Positions 24,701 through 35,400 of a stretch of 64,000 nt of DNA are shown piece by piece. Origin of the DNA: Anadara kagoshimensis (taxonomy: Eukaryota > Mollusca > Bivalvia > Arcoida > Arcidae). Position numbers and translations under genes: made by a program. The stretch covers positions 23,886,424 through 23,950,423 of the forward strand of contig CM037870.1 in the NCBI GenBank assembly GCA_021292105.1. Direction: 5' to 3'. Every line of letters starts with the position of its first letter. The first letter of the stretch is position 1. The notes beneath the pieces are model-generated. The model saw only the letters and a program-made list of their open reading frames with translations, did not search any database and was not told where the DNA came from.

Positions 24701-25540
24701 ACTGCATTGTTTTATTATGATTTTATTTGGTGTCTTGTTTCTATATGTAGCATTGTCTTGAATCTTTCGGTATTAATCTATTATATGTAAAGAGGAAGAA
24801 CTTGACCTTCCTTACTTGTGTTGGATTCCGAAACCTCACAAAAATCCATACAAGAAAATATATATAGCAGGTTCCTCGAAATGTGCTATAACTTAATCAT
24901 TATCAGTTACTCTAACACAAATTTTGTCACTTTTCAAAGTTGGTCTTCAGTCTTATTCAGATAAAGTCTATTCTACATTTAACATTAACAAATGTCAATT
25001 CTATAAAAAAACCTAAAGAATTACTTCAACATATATAGTCTACAAATTTAAGATTATTAAGAGACAGAACAAAGAATATCTGTATATGGAGTTGAATGAT
25101 TTTGCGAGACGTCTCTCCAGATGTAAATACATAAATTCTAAACAAGAAACAAATCAACAAGCAATAATCCACAGCTTTTTGCCCATTAGTATACCGATTG
25201 TTTGTTGGAAATTTATATTTCAAAACACAACAAATATGTGTCTTTCAAAAACTCAAACATTTTGATGTGATGATGATATCTTAAACAAGAACCAGAATTT
25301 CTGTTCAGCACTAGATATTTGTATCTTGGATTACTGTATTTGTAAAAGAATGACAAGTGAATAGATCTAATTTGTTTGAGACTTTCTTTTTAATTTTGAA
25401 TGAGTGATAGTGGTGTAAAATGTAGAAAAATCAAAAGTTTTTTATACTTTTTACACGAGATTAAGAAAAAGCAGCAAGATGTTCAAGTTTCAAGATATTG
25501 TTTTTAGATTCCACATTTAATTGATGAAGGACAGACATTG
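21800..25540. other. Downstream flank of Rab paralogue 2, no gene seen
   Basis: AT-rich. It holds a module (about 21810-21985) related to 29000-29155 and 32820-32880. A 52-bp direct repeat pair (AAAAGGTTGCACAATAC, 22010-22063 and 23332-23384) lies in it. A tandem duplication with TTGAACTGCTCTAACACTTT lies at about 23765-23895. AATAAA motifs occur at many points, so the transcript end is unclear. Confidence 0.5.
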
Positions 25541-25570
25541 TATTACATATTATACCAGTTTTAATTTTAC

Positions 25571-25616
25571 AACACTAGACGGTCGTTTCGGAATACAATT
25601 CCTCATCAATAGTGCT
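25571..25616 (-). ncRNA. Hammerhead-like motif, one core base changed
   Basis: Same repeat as at 13.7 kb, minus strand. Stem I (TAGTGT with GCACTA) is fully paired, stem II GGAAT-TGT-ATTCC and stem III ACG-AC-CGT are intact, and the cleavable C is 25578. The first core base is T instead of C (TTGATGA, 25609-25603), a change expected to weaken or abolish cleavage. Confidence 0.65.
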
Positions 25617-25762
25617 TGGACCAAAATTATTTTGAAGATGTTAAAAAGCTACCCAAAGGACCAAAATGTATTTTATCAAATTAAGCTAAGGAAATACTTT
25701 GCATGAGAGAGTATACCTTAGTTTTTGAGAATATATGATATTATGTTTTCGAAAAATATTTG

Positions 25763-26612
25763 ACGTCACTTAGTTTCATGTTCCTTTCATTCTCAATGTC
25801 GATTACACACATATCGTGTGTAGCTAGAGGTGCTTACCCTTACAGGGATTGCAGACCCGTCCAGGGCACTTGACCTAACTTCTCAGGCAGATATTCACGT
25901 GCTTAACTTAATTTTTCATTTTTCAAATTTTTAATGCTTTTTTAGATTGTGATTTGGACATGGGGTGGTATGTTTTTTGTAATGATTGCATATACATGTC
26001 ATATCCATGGATCTTAGTTTGGTAAAACATGACTCAATTTAAATGTGCTTGTGAGAGAACAAATCGTTTACATTTAATGTTTCAGTAATGTAAATTTAAC
26101 ATCCATTTAAATTATACATTATTTTAAATTGAACCTGGTCGGAATGGTTCTTTAGTCTTCCCCTAATATCATTTTAAAATATACGCCAACGGATTGTACA
26201 AAAAATGCAAATACTTTTGAACTTAATGAGTATTGTTTCAATAGATAGAATTAGAAGCATCACTTAAAGATAAATTGCATCACGTGTGGTAATGTGCGAT
26301 ACTCTAAAATTGAAATACAATAACAATGACTCATAAATGTATCTCAAATGTTTGCAACATCACGCACGTTAGTCTGCATGTTCAGATAAACGTGTTAAAC
26401 AATATAATCAGACATGAACATATCCAGTCAATGTTAAAATCACAAGCTCAAAAGCAAAATAAAAACTGTGAAAAATTGGAAATTAAGTTTTAGCACCAGG
26501 AAAGAGTCTGTGTGCTCCGAAAAGGTAAACAACTCCTGTCTCGTTATCTACACCCGCCACTTGTAAATTCAATTTTGAGATTGAAGGAAACATGGAATAT
26601 GGAACGTCAAAT
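25763..26612. mobile_element. Complete inverted-arm element, copy 1
   Basis: About 850 bp bounded by a left arm (25763-25990) and its inverted copy (26405-26612), roughly 210-230 bp each. Both begin near ATATTTGACGT and contain the ATTGTGATTTGGACATGG-like inner end. The interior is AT-rich and non-coding. It is followed by a second copy in direct orientation, so the pair forms a tandem segmental duplication of about 1 kb. Confidence 0.75.
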
Positions 26613-26777
26613 ATATCCAAGATTCTTCGGGATGCAGAGACATCATACTTATCAGCAATATAGTGAAGACGGTCATAAACATTTTGACGACTTTTATAAG
26701 CATAGACTTACAATATCCTCGAATGTAGAATAGACTTTATTTGATATTATGTTTCCGAAAAATGGATAATCTATGGT

Positions 26778-27618
26778 ATATTTGACGTCACATAGCTCCA
26801 TGTTCCTTTCATTCTCAATTTTGATTACACATATATCATGTGTATCTGGAGGTGCTTACCCTGCCAAAGCTCCCAGTCCAACTTTCCTTGTACATGTAAT
26901 TCACGTGGTAGCTTAATTTTCCAGTTTTCTATACTTTTTGGATTGTGATTTTGATATGGATCTGTAAATTCGCGTTTGATGATTAAATATACATTCATAG
27001 TTTGGTAAATCACGACTCATTTTAAATGTGCTGTTGAGAGAACAAATAATTTACATTTAAAATTTCAGTAATGTTTATTTAACATCCCTATAGATTATAT
27101 TTAAATTGAACTCGGCCGGAGTGGTTCTTCTGTATTCGCCTAATATCATTTTAAAAGGTCTGCACGCTATATACCAACGGATTGTACAAAATTGATTGAA
27201 ATAGATGTGTAAATAACTTTTGGGCAAAATAAGCCTTTTTATCAAAATTAGAAGCATCATTTTAGGATCAATACATCACGTGTGATATTGTGCTGTATTC
27301 TATAATTAAAATACAATAAAATGAAACAAATGTACCTAAAATGTTTGCAACATCACGCACGTTAGTCTGCATGTACAGATAAACGTGTTAAACAATATAA
27401 TCAGACATGAACATATCCAGTCAATGTAAAAATCACAAGCTCAAAAGCAAAATAAAAACTGTGAAAAAATTGGAAATTAAGTTTAACACATGAACTTACA
27501 CCAGGAAAGAGAGAAGACCATATTCTCCTTTAGCACCTACTGTCTCGTTATCTACACATGCCACGTGTAAATACAATTTTGAGAATGAAGGAAACACGGA
27601 ATATGGAACGTCAAATAT
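26778..27618. mobile_element. Complete inverted-arm element, copy 2
   Basis: It matches copy 1 throughout, including TTTGCAACATCACGCACGTT and CAGACATGAACATATCCAGT in the interior. The junction TTGATATTATGTTTCCGAAA (26736-26755) repeats the left flank of copy 1 (25737), which indicates duplication of a larger unit rather than two separate insertions. Confidence 0.75.
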
Positions 27619-27959
27619 ATCCAAGATATTTTTGGATACAGAGACATCATATTGGCAATATTGTGGTGACGTTTATAAAATGACCCTGATAAGCCTAGGC
27701 TTGCAATATCCCTAAGTCAATAATTTATTTATAAGCAACTTGCTTTGTTGTATAAAGTTCCCTAATGGAAACTCATATTGCAAGAACTGTTAAACAAATA
27801 AACCATGAACAGATATATAGAAAATGCATAGAAAATGAAAGCTAGCTAGCTACAGTCACTACGTGTTAAATCAAAATTGAGTGAAAGGAACATGAAATTG
27901 TGGGACGACAAATATATCTAGGGCTATCCTGGACACACAGGCATTATACTTATGGTATA

Positions 27960-29000
27960 AATCCAAATACGAGACAGAATTTGAAGAAATATTCGTAAGT
28001 AACTGTATGGTTTAGGGGTCATCTAAGTAGGAAAATTCAAGTGAAAACAATTTGGTTGAAAAACGTGAAAGAGGGGTACAATTATGAAATTACCTAAACA
28101 AGTGTGAAGATTTATAAATAAAAAAAGCAGGAATTGATAATTTAAGAACTTTTTAAAATATTTGTTGCATTTCTTTATGGAAATTGTGCAAAAGTACACG
28201 TGTTTTGGAAAATAGTTTTCACTTGTATAACGAATTATAGTCAACGTCATAGGGCAGTGCAAAGGGGTCAGAGTTTGTTAAAGAAATAGGAGGTTTTTGA
28301 AAACTCGACAATTTACGGTTGAGGTTTTCTATAATTTGTTTTCCTTTTAAAAATAGTGTTAGGGCTGTTTTTCCAGCTTCTATAAAATTCTAGCTGCAAA
28401 TAAGCTTGTGTTGATACCAGGCAATGTCAACGATCCTAAATAATTTCTAAATGAAATACAATTTGTTTTATTTGTATTTTTGCCCCTACTGTTATCGCAT
28501 GAGGGGTGAATTTAGGGGTTGACGTTCCTGCAGTTCATATTTACATATCATTAGTTCCATAAAGTTATACATTCATTCGCCAAATCGAGTTGTTTATTTC
28601 ATTTGGCCAATGGGGTTGTACATTTCGCTTTGTACTACATAACCAGTGTTAACTAGCGTACCAATGGTTATCGGTGTTTTTTTGTTTTGGAATAAGCTTG
28701 TTCAGAAAAAAAATCAAGACACAAAATTTTAACTTACAAGTCTAAAGGGCGTCTTGTCACTTGTTATTTCTTAGTGACAGACTGGGTTAACGTTTCCAAT
28801 AAAACTATTTAGTTTACATTTTTAGCTCTTATTCTGGTCAAAAATATTTTTCAGAGCATTCTTTATTCATTATTGTTATTGCTATATCACGTAGATAACT
28901 CCATATGTAAAGATAATCATGTTGAGTAATACGTATCATTATATACAGTGTTAATATGTTAAAAGTTTTACAACATGAAACTAACGAATTAATGTCAAAT
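27960..29000. other. Intergenic stretch, nothing recognised
   Basis: AT-rich single-copy-looking DNA between a minus arm of the local repeat family and the 29.0-kb module. No coding exon, RNA gene or clear repeat is seen. Confidence 0.4.
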
Positions 29001-29352
29001 CGTAAATCAGCAGCTCATTTCGCCCCTTCGCTAATTAAAGCTCAACAACTGCTATAGCTCTAAATTTCGAGTTTTCCTGCCACTGCACTCTTAGTCATTC
29101 GATAGCTGATGTTATACTTCTTTTCATTAGGTCAGTGCTAAACTTTCTACAGGGGTGTACTGTATATACTTTTATTTTTTTATTTATGAGAAATTTCATT
29201 TCGTTAGCGTGTATTAAGAGATTGTCGACCGGATACTGTTAAACCTATAAATAACGCATGTTTCCCTATCCAGTCCTCCATTTATACAAGGAAGTAACGG
29301 CCAGCTGATCAGAATAGTCATTGATTGCTGATAGATCTTATCACTGGACAAG

Positions 29353-29369
29353 ATGCCTGCAATTGTATG
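29353..29369 (+). other. Candidate alternative first exon 1a for Rab paralogue 3
   Basis: A short open segment reads ATG CCT GCA ATT GTA TG and then a strong donor GTAAGC at 29370. It ends in phase 2, which is what exon 2 at 36804 needs; splicing would give MPAIVC followed by [10 protein letters not shown]. The 25 bp around the donor (TTGTATGGTAAG then AAACATGCAT) closely resemble those of the candidate at 32982. No transcript evidence is available, so use in vivo is inferred. Confidence 0.4.
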
Positions 29370-29864
29370 GTAAGCTAAACATGCATCCACTAAAAACAAT
29401 GAAACACATTTCACCACATGAATAACAATTTCAGATTTCTTAAGGATATTCGATACATCTTAAACTTTCCTAACTTAAATACATGTATTACAGAAGAGTA
29501 TCACAACCTTAAACCATTTATAAAATTGTAAATGTATATAATATTTTGTTAAACCAAAATGAATAAATTCTTCAGTCGAAATCTCTATATTTAGACAAAT
29601 CTACAAGACTTTACATGTATTTAAGAAAAACTCTCTCTATACCGAGTGACCTTAAAATTAAGTGTTTTTATTGTTGTTTACATGATATAGCATACATTAC
29701 ATAGTGTGACGTAAAGTGATGTATGCACATTCATGCATGCTGTTATTTTCTATAGATGTTCTTATATTTTAAATCATATTTATCTATTATATACACTAAA
29801 ACAGATACCACATCTAAATGCATACATTGAATAACAATACGCATTATTATTTTCGGTTCATTTT

Positions 29865-30488
29865 CAGCTTCTTACTCCTTCAACATTTTAATTTCAATAT
29901 GGTTGTCATACAGCTTCTTACTCCTTCAACATTTTAATTTCAATATGGCTGTCATACAGCTTCTTACTCCTTCAACATTTTAATTTCAATATGGTTGTCA
30001 TACAGCTTCTTACTCCTTCAACATTTTAATTTCAATATGGCTGTCATACAGCTTCTTACTCCTTCAACATTTTAATTTCAATATGGTTGTCATACAGCTT
30101 CTTACTCCTTCAACATTTTAATTTCAATATGGCTGTCATACAGCTTCTTACTCCTTCAACATTTTAATTTCAATATGGTTGTCATACAGATTCTTACTCC
30201 TTCAACATTTTAATTTCAATATGGCTGTCATACAGCTTCTTACTCCTTCAACATTTTAATTTCAATATGGCTGTCATACAGCTTCTTACTCCTTCAACAT
30301 TTTAATTTCAATATGGCTGTCATACACCTTCTTACTCCTTCAACATTTTAATTTCAATATGGCTGTCATACAGCTTCTTACTCCTTCAACATTTTAATTT
30401 CAATATGGTTGTCATACAGCTTCTTACTCCTTCAACATTTTAATTTCAATATGGTTGTCATACAGCTTCTTACTCCTTCAACATTTAT
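29865..30488. repeat. 46-bp tandem repeat, about 13.5 copies
   Basis: CAGCTTCTTACTCCTTCAAC starts at 29865, 29911, 29957 and on to 30463, an exact 46-bp period. The base after ATATGG alternates T and C through the first eight copies, implying a 92-bp higher-order unit. Later copies break the pattern. The copies are nearly identical, so the array is young. Confidence 0.96.
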
Positions 30489-30949
30489 AACAAAACACTA
30501 AATATTTCAATATGGCTGTTATAAAAATGTGTTTTATTTTCCGTTCACGTTTAGCTTCTTATTCGGTTAACATTATTACGGTTCATTCATGATTCTATAT
30601 TAAGGTGTCTTATTCTTACTTCCGGATATTGTTGAGTATATCTATAAATAACACCCCTTTATTTTATTTTGTTTTCGGTATATATTGTAAATGTCAACTT
30701 GATACACGAACACATACGGTACATATTGAAGGATGCATATTGTCAAACCTTGTTTAGGACTGGGAAGATGTATTATCAAAAACAAACATACTAATCCATG
30801 TCCAAATCACAATCCAGAAGCAAAGTAAAAACTTTAAAACTGACAAGTTAGTTTAGACACATGAACTTTCACCAGAGGAGTGAGACCGGGTGCTCTTGAA
30901 GGGTAAGCACCTTCTGTTTAGCTAGGAGTATATTTACCGGTATGTTCAA

Positions 30950-32300
30950 ATCTAGTTTTGCTAAGTCCATAAAATTGATCACCTCTTTTAAACTTGATCC
31001 CTGCATTAAATGGACTTTACCTTATATACTGATTATGTCGCTTATGTCAAGTGGTAAGTCAAGAGGATTATCCGGGCTGTACTTGTCACTGATCAGTGTT
31101 TAAATTGTTTAAAATTGCATCATGGACATTTAAACACAACAACGTATCACATACACATTCGTTTCATAGAAATGATTTGTGTTTTAGTTTATTTTACAAA
31201 AATGCATTAAAAAATCGCACATAGCAGGAATTACCACCTTACTGGTATATCGACCCTAATTCAATGCTTGAAAATGCAAACTTCTTGTTCAACTGATTTA
31301 ACGACTTATTATCGTATTTGGTTTAAAAAAGTTTTTTTTTCAATTTTCATGGCATTGCATGTTTTCAAAGCAATCTGAAGCATTGCAATGACTGTATGGT
31401 ACTAATCATTAAGACAAAACAGAGAAACAAGATGCAAGGTACAGGCACAGGAATACTTGATCAAGACACATGTATAAAAATAAAAGTCAACTAATACAAA
31501 ACATTTCACAGCTCTAAACATCTGTTCATATGTGAAAATATTTTTTTACAGATCAAATTAATGTTTCAACACAAATAGATTTACAACAATATTAATTATT
31601 GTTTGCATTATTTGTTTATTTTCTGTTTTAAAAATCAACAGGGCATAATAAAAATGCTACAAGTATGGTTATCATTTATTAACAGAAAAATAAAAAAAAT
31701 TGTATCTTGTATCTCGTATCTGGTCCCAGTTTTGCAATCATTCCTTAACTTAGATTTTCCTTAACTTACGTTGTTGTTTTTCAAAATATTTAAAAAAATA
31801 AGATATCACTCTGAATATCATTTCAAGGAAATTACAACTGTATTCTTGTTTTCACGAAAATGTTTATTTTAAGCTTCATAAAAAATGTCAAAATTTGCCA
31901 GATTTAAATGTAGGAAAATTTTAGCTAATTGGAAATTCTATTGTGAAACTTTTGTGTCCTTTTTCTCTGTATTGTCTTCTACACACAGCCAACGGATGCT
32001 ATTATTTATACTTCCTTCCGTCAACATTGTTTTTAACAGCTAAAATATTTTGTGGCGCAAATTTTTTCTATGCATAATATTATTTCCGGGTTTTAAGACA
32101 TTCTAAGAACATTTGTTATTATTATTCAGGAAAAGTCCCAGTTTCACAATTCTTTCTTAATAACATTTTACTCAACTCAAATCGAGAAATTTGGTAAGTC
32201 TTTTGAAACAACGTATACATTCTGTTTAGAAAACTGAATTCAGATGTTATAAGCTTGAAGTATAACCTTAGAACTGACACCTTATACAGAAAATTCAATG
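30950..32300. other. Intergenic stretch, nothing recognised
   Basis: AT-rich with no supportable gene. Short frames have no splice context or family resemblance. Confidence 0.4.
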
Positions 32301-32981
32301 CCGTCATATTGATTACACACGTGGCGGGTGTAACAAGTTAAACAGGAATGCTTATCCTTCCAGAGCACCCGACGACCCATCCTCCCTGGTTGAAGATCTA
32401 ATTTGCCAGCTTCAGAGGTTTTTTTTACTTTGCTTTTGGATTGTGATTTTATATGTTTGTGTTTGATTAATCCTTGACATGATTTAAGCGTTTCATCGCG
32501 AATTTACCGGTGCGACGTAAATCAACATCTTACACCACCATGCCTGGCAAATGCGGCAAAATTGCATTGCGTAATAATACAAAAATAATTACATCTGTAT
32601 ATACATTCCGTAATGAGGATTAAATTTAAAGAGCGATTTACAAAAAACTACTGATTACTAACTACCAAGAACAGTACAGACGTATCGGAAGTTTAACACT
32701 AAAATAACGATTAGAAGTCGAAACTTATTTGTCGAATGCCCAAAATATAGCTAGCTAGTAACCGGGAAACTGCAGAGATAGATAGCAGCTGCTTAAAAGC
32801 CAACAATGGCTAAGATAAGCTGCCGAATAAGTACTTCTTCGTTAGCTGTGCGTTAAATTTTCGACAGGTTTGTACCGTACGGTATGAATGGATTTCCCAC
32901 GCAAATAAATATTTCAGGCTTGTTTCATTTCCATAAGGAAGTATTAGTATTTTAATAACAGCTGATATACTAGTAGGTAGG

Positions 32982-33010
32982 ATGAATGTTGATGTGATGA
33001 CGTTTGTATG
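32982..33010 (+). other. Candidate alternative first exon 1b for Rab paralogue 3
   Basis: The open segment encodes MNVDVMTFV plus TG, then donor GTAAGT at 33011, phase 2. It joins exon 2 (36804) in frame as MNVDVMTFVC then [10 protein letters not shown]. It lies between a plus-oriented arm (about 32308-32465) and a minus-oriented arm (about 33755-33920) of the local inverted-arm repeat. A third related cassette at 33575-33615 is also phase 2 and ends in GTAAGA, but has two in-frame stops and looks decayed. Confidence 0.4.
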
Positions 33011-34124
33011 GTAAGTAAAACATGCATATATTCAAAATAAATTTAAATTTGACATTTAAACACACCCGCATAACGTAAAAATAACATTATTTCAAAAAAT
33101 TAAATGGAAATAATTCCTTAGTTTGTAATACTTAGATAGCAAAACAACTAATTGTACAAGGCAATTCATGAGCAAAATTTAGGAAATAAAGATATCATTA
33201 GAGTTTAGTAAGAAAATAACTGATAATTTGTATTCTTATGTTATATATATAATTTTTGAAATTTTATCATTAAATCTTCAACATTTTTTAAAAAGAAAAT
33301 ATCAATAAATGCATTCAAAATGGTAAATGACAACTTATACAATTGCATTATGTTTACAATAAAAAAGTTTTCTAAAAATACATGTATGTTTTATTATTAC
33401 TTGTATGTGGATGTATTTTAATGTCCTATTTTAATTCCTGAGTACTAGTACTTCCTCATTATCTGTTTACAGATTAGTACAATCAGCTGGTTATTATACG
33501 TACCTACCGGATGGTTCATGGTTACACAGATAAAAAGAAAAATATACAATTTATGATTTGATGAGAGAGAATATATGACTAAGCCTTCAAGATGATCTCC
33601 GACATAAGATGACCGGTAAGAATAATATAATATAGGTTCTTGGTAGCTATCATTACTATATTAGATTGTGTCATAAATCACTGATTGAAAAGTGAGTGAC
33701 ATACTTGAACTACACTTATATACCATTGTGACATATTATTAAGGTTTAAAACTAGTAGTCCCAATCAAAACACAAACATACCAATGGATCTTCAAATACA
33801 ACCCAAAATCTTAAAAAGATTGAAAACTGGCAAATTAAGTTGAAAACCTAAATTTCCACCAGGAAAGTGATGTTTCGGAAGGTAAACAACTCCTGTTTAG
33901 CTAGCAACACACATTTGTGTAACATGAGTACATAAATATGTTCTTTTGCTGTGACAGTTTTTTATCTAGCTTGCAAGACAGGACGTGTTTATCTTTCGGA
34001 GCACACAGTCTCACTTGCACGGTAGAAGTTTACATTTTTAACTAATTTGTCAGTTTTCACTTTGCTTTTTAGATTATGATTTTGACATGAATCAGTATGT
34101 CTGCGTTTGATGTTTGTTTATGAT

Positions 34125-35400
34125 ATGGTGGCTTTTAAAAGCTTCCTGGTCACCCGACCTCACTTCTATGATGGAGTTCGCGTGTTAACTTAATATACCG
34201 TTTGCCATTTTTCAAAGTTTTCACTTTGCCTTTGGGATTGTGATTTAGACATGGAACGTTATTGTCGCGTTTGATTTGATGTTGTCAAGTGTCGATTTTC
34301 AATTTTCATTTTCAAATTAATCATTGTTTATAAAATATGGGCAACTCATTTTAATATACACCGTGACTTAAGTGAAAAGTTCCTTTAAGACTAGGAAGTT
34401 GAGCCAAAATAGAGATGAGTAAATAATAATTGAAGGAATGTGTACATAACTTATCTTAGTTAATTTAATAAATTACAATAATTTTTATCCTACACATGAC
34501 ATTATTTTTACGAAGGGACAATATTTTTTACATTGTATGAAATAAACTATTCAGATACATTGCAATAACTTAATAATAATAGTTAAAGATATTTGATATG
34601 CGACAGTGAATATATTTTGTTTTGCTATAAGTATAGATACGTACTTCATTCTATTTCCATAACCCATTTTCTTTATTCCCACTTTCCAATACGTAATACT
34701 TCCTTAGTGATACAAATTGCAACACTCACGCATATATACATATATCTTATATCTGTAATTCGCCAAGAAAAAACATGAACTGGTATTTCATTCATTTTTA
34801 TCTATTTTACTTCCCATCTACATTTAAATTTCCCTATACTTCCTTAGTAATACCCCTTTTACTTTAGTGGAAATTAATTACAAATATTTATATTATATAT
34901 ATATATGTACTTCCCTTTTCAGTTAATTTTTGGTCGTTACAGAATAGTACACATGGACATTATACTTTCCGAACTATTCAGATGGTATATAGTTACAAGG
35001 ATAAATAAGGACGTTCTGTTTGCTGTAACATTTTATATTGGATGATATGCTATGGCTAAAACAAGAAGTTCTCCAATCGATGAATGGTAAGACAAATGAT
35101 AATATTTTTTAATGTTTCAGTTTGATAAGCCAGTATTGCGTGCTATGCAGTATGTAATCAAAAACAAACATGCTAATCCATGACCGAATCACAATCCAGA
35201 AGCAAAGTAAACACTTTGGAACTGACAAGTTACGTTAGGCACGTGAACTTCAACCAGGGAAGTGAGGCCGGGTGCTCCGAAAAGGTAAGCACCTCCTGTT
35301 TAGCTAGCTTCACCCGCCACGTGTGTAATCAAAATTGTGTGAAAGGAACATAGGACTATGGGACATCAAATATATCCAGGGCAATCCTGGACACAGGATA
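34125..35400. mobile_element. Inverted-arm pair enclosing the first exon of Rab paralogue 3
   Basis: A plus arm (about 34125-34290) and a minus arm (about 35145-35400, with CCGCCACGTGTGTAATCAAA and CCATGACCGAATCACAATCC) flank about 850 bp that contains the coding first exon 35052-35086. The interior differs from that of the 25.8-kb elements. It could be a larger element or two separate insertions. Confidence 0.5.

Noticed and set aside
29865-30488. CRISPR-like array
   Set aside because: Units are contiguous with no unique spacers, and the DNA is eukaryotic. It is a tandem repeat.
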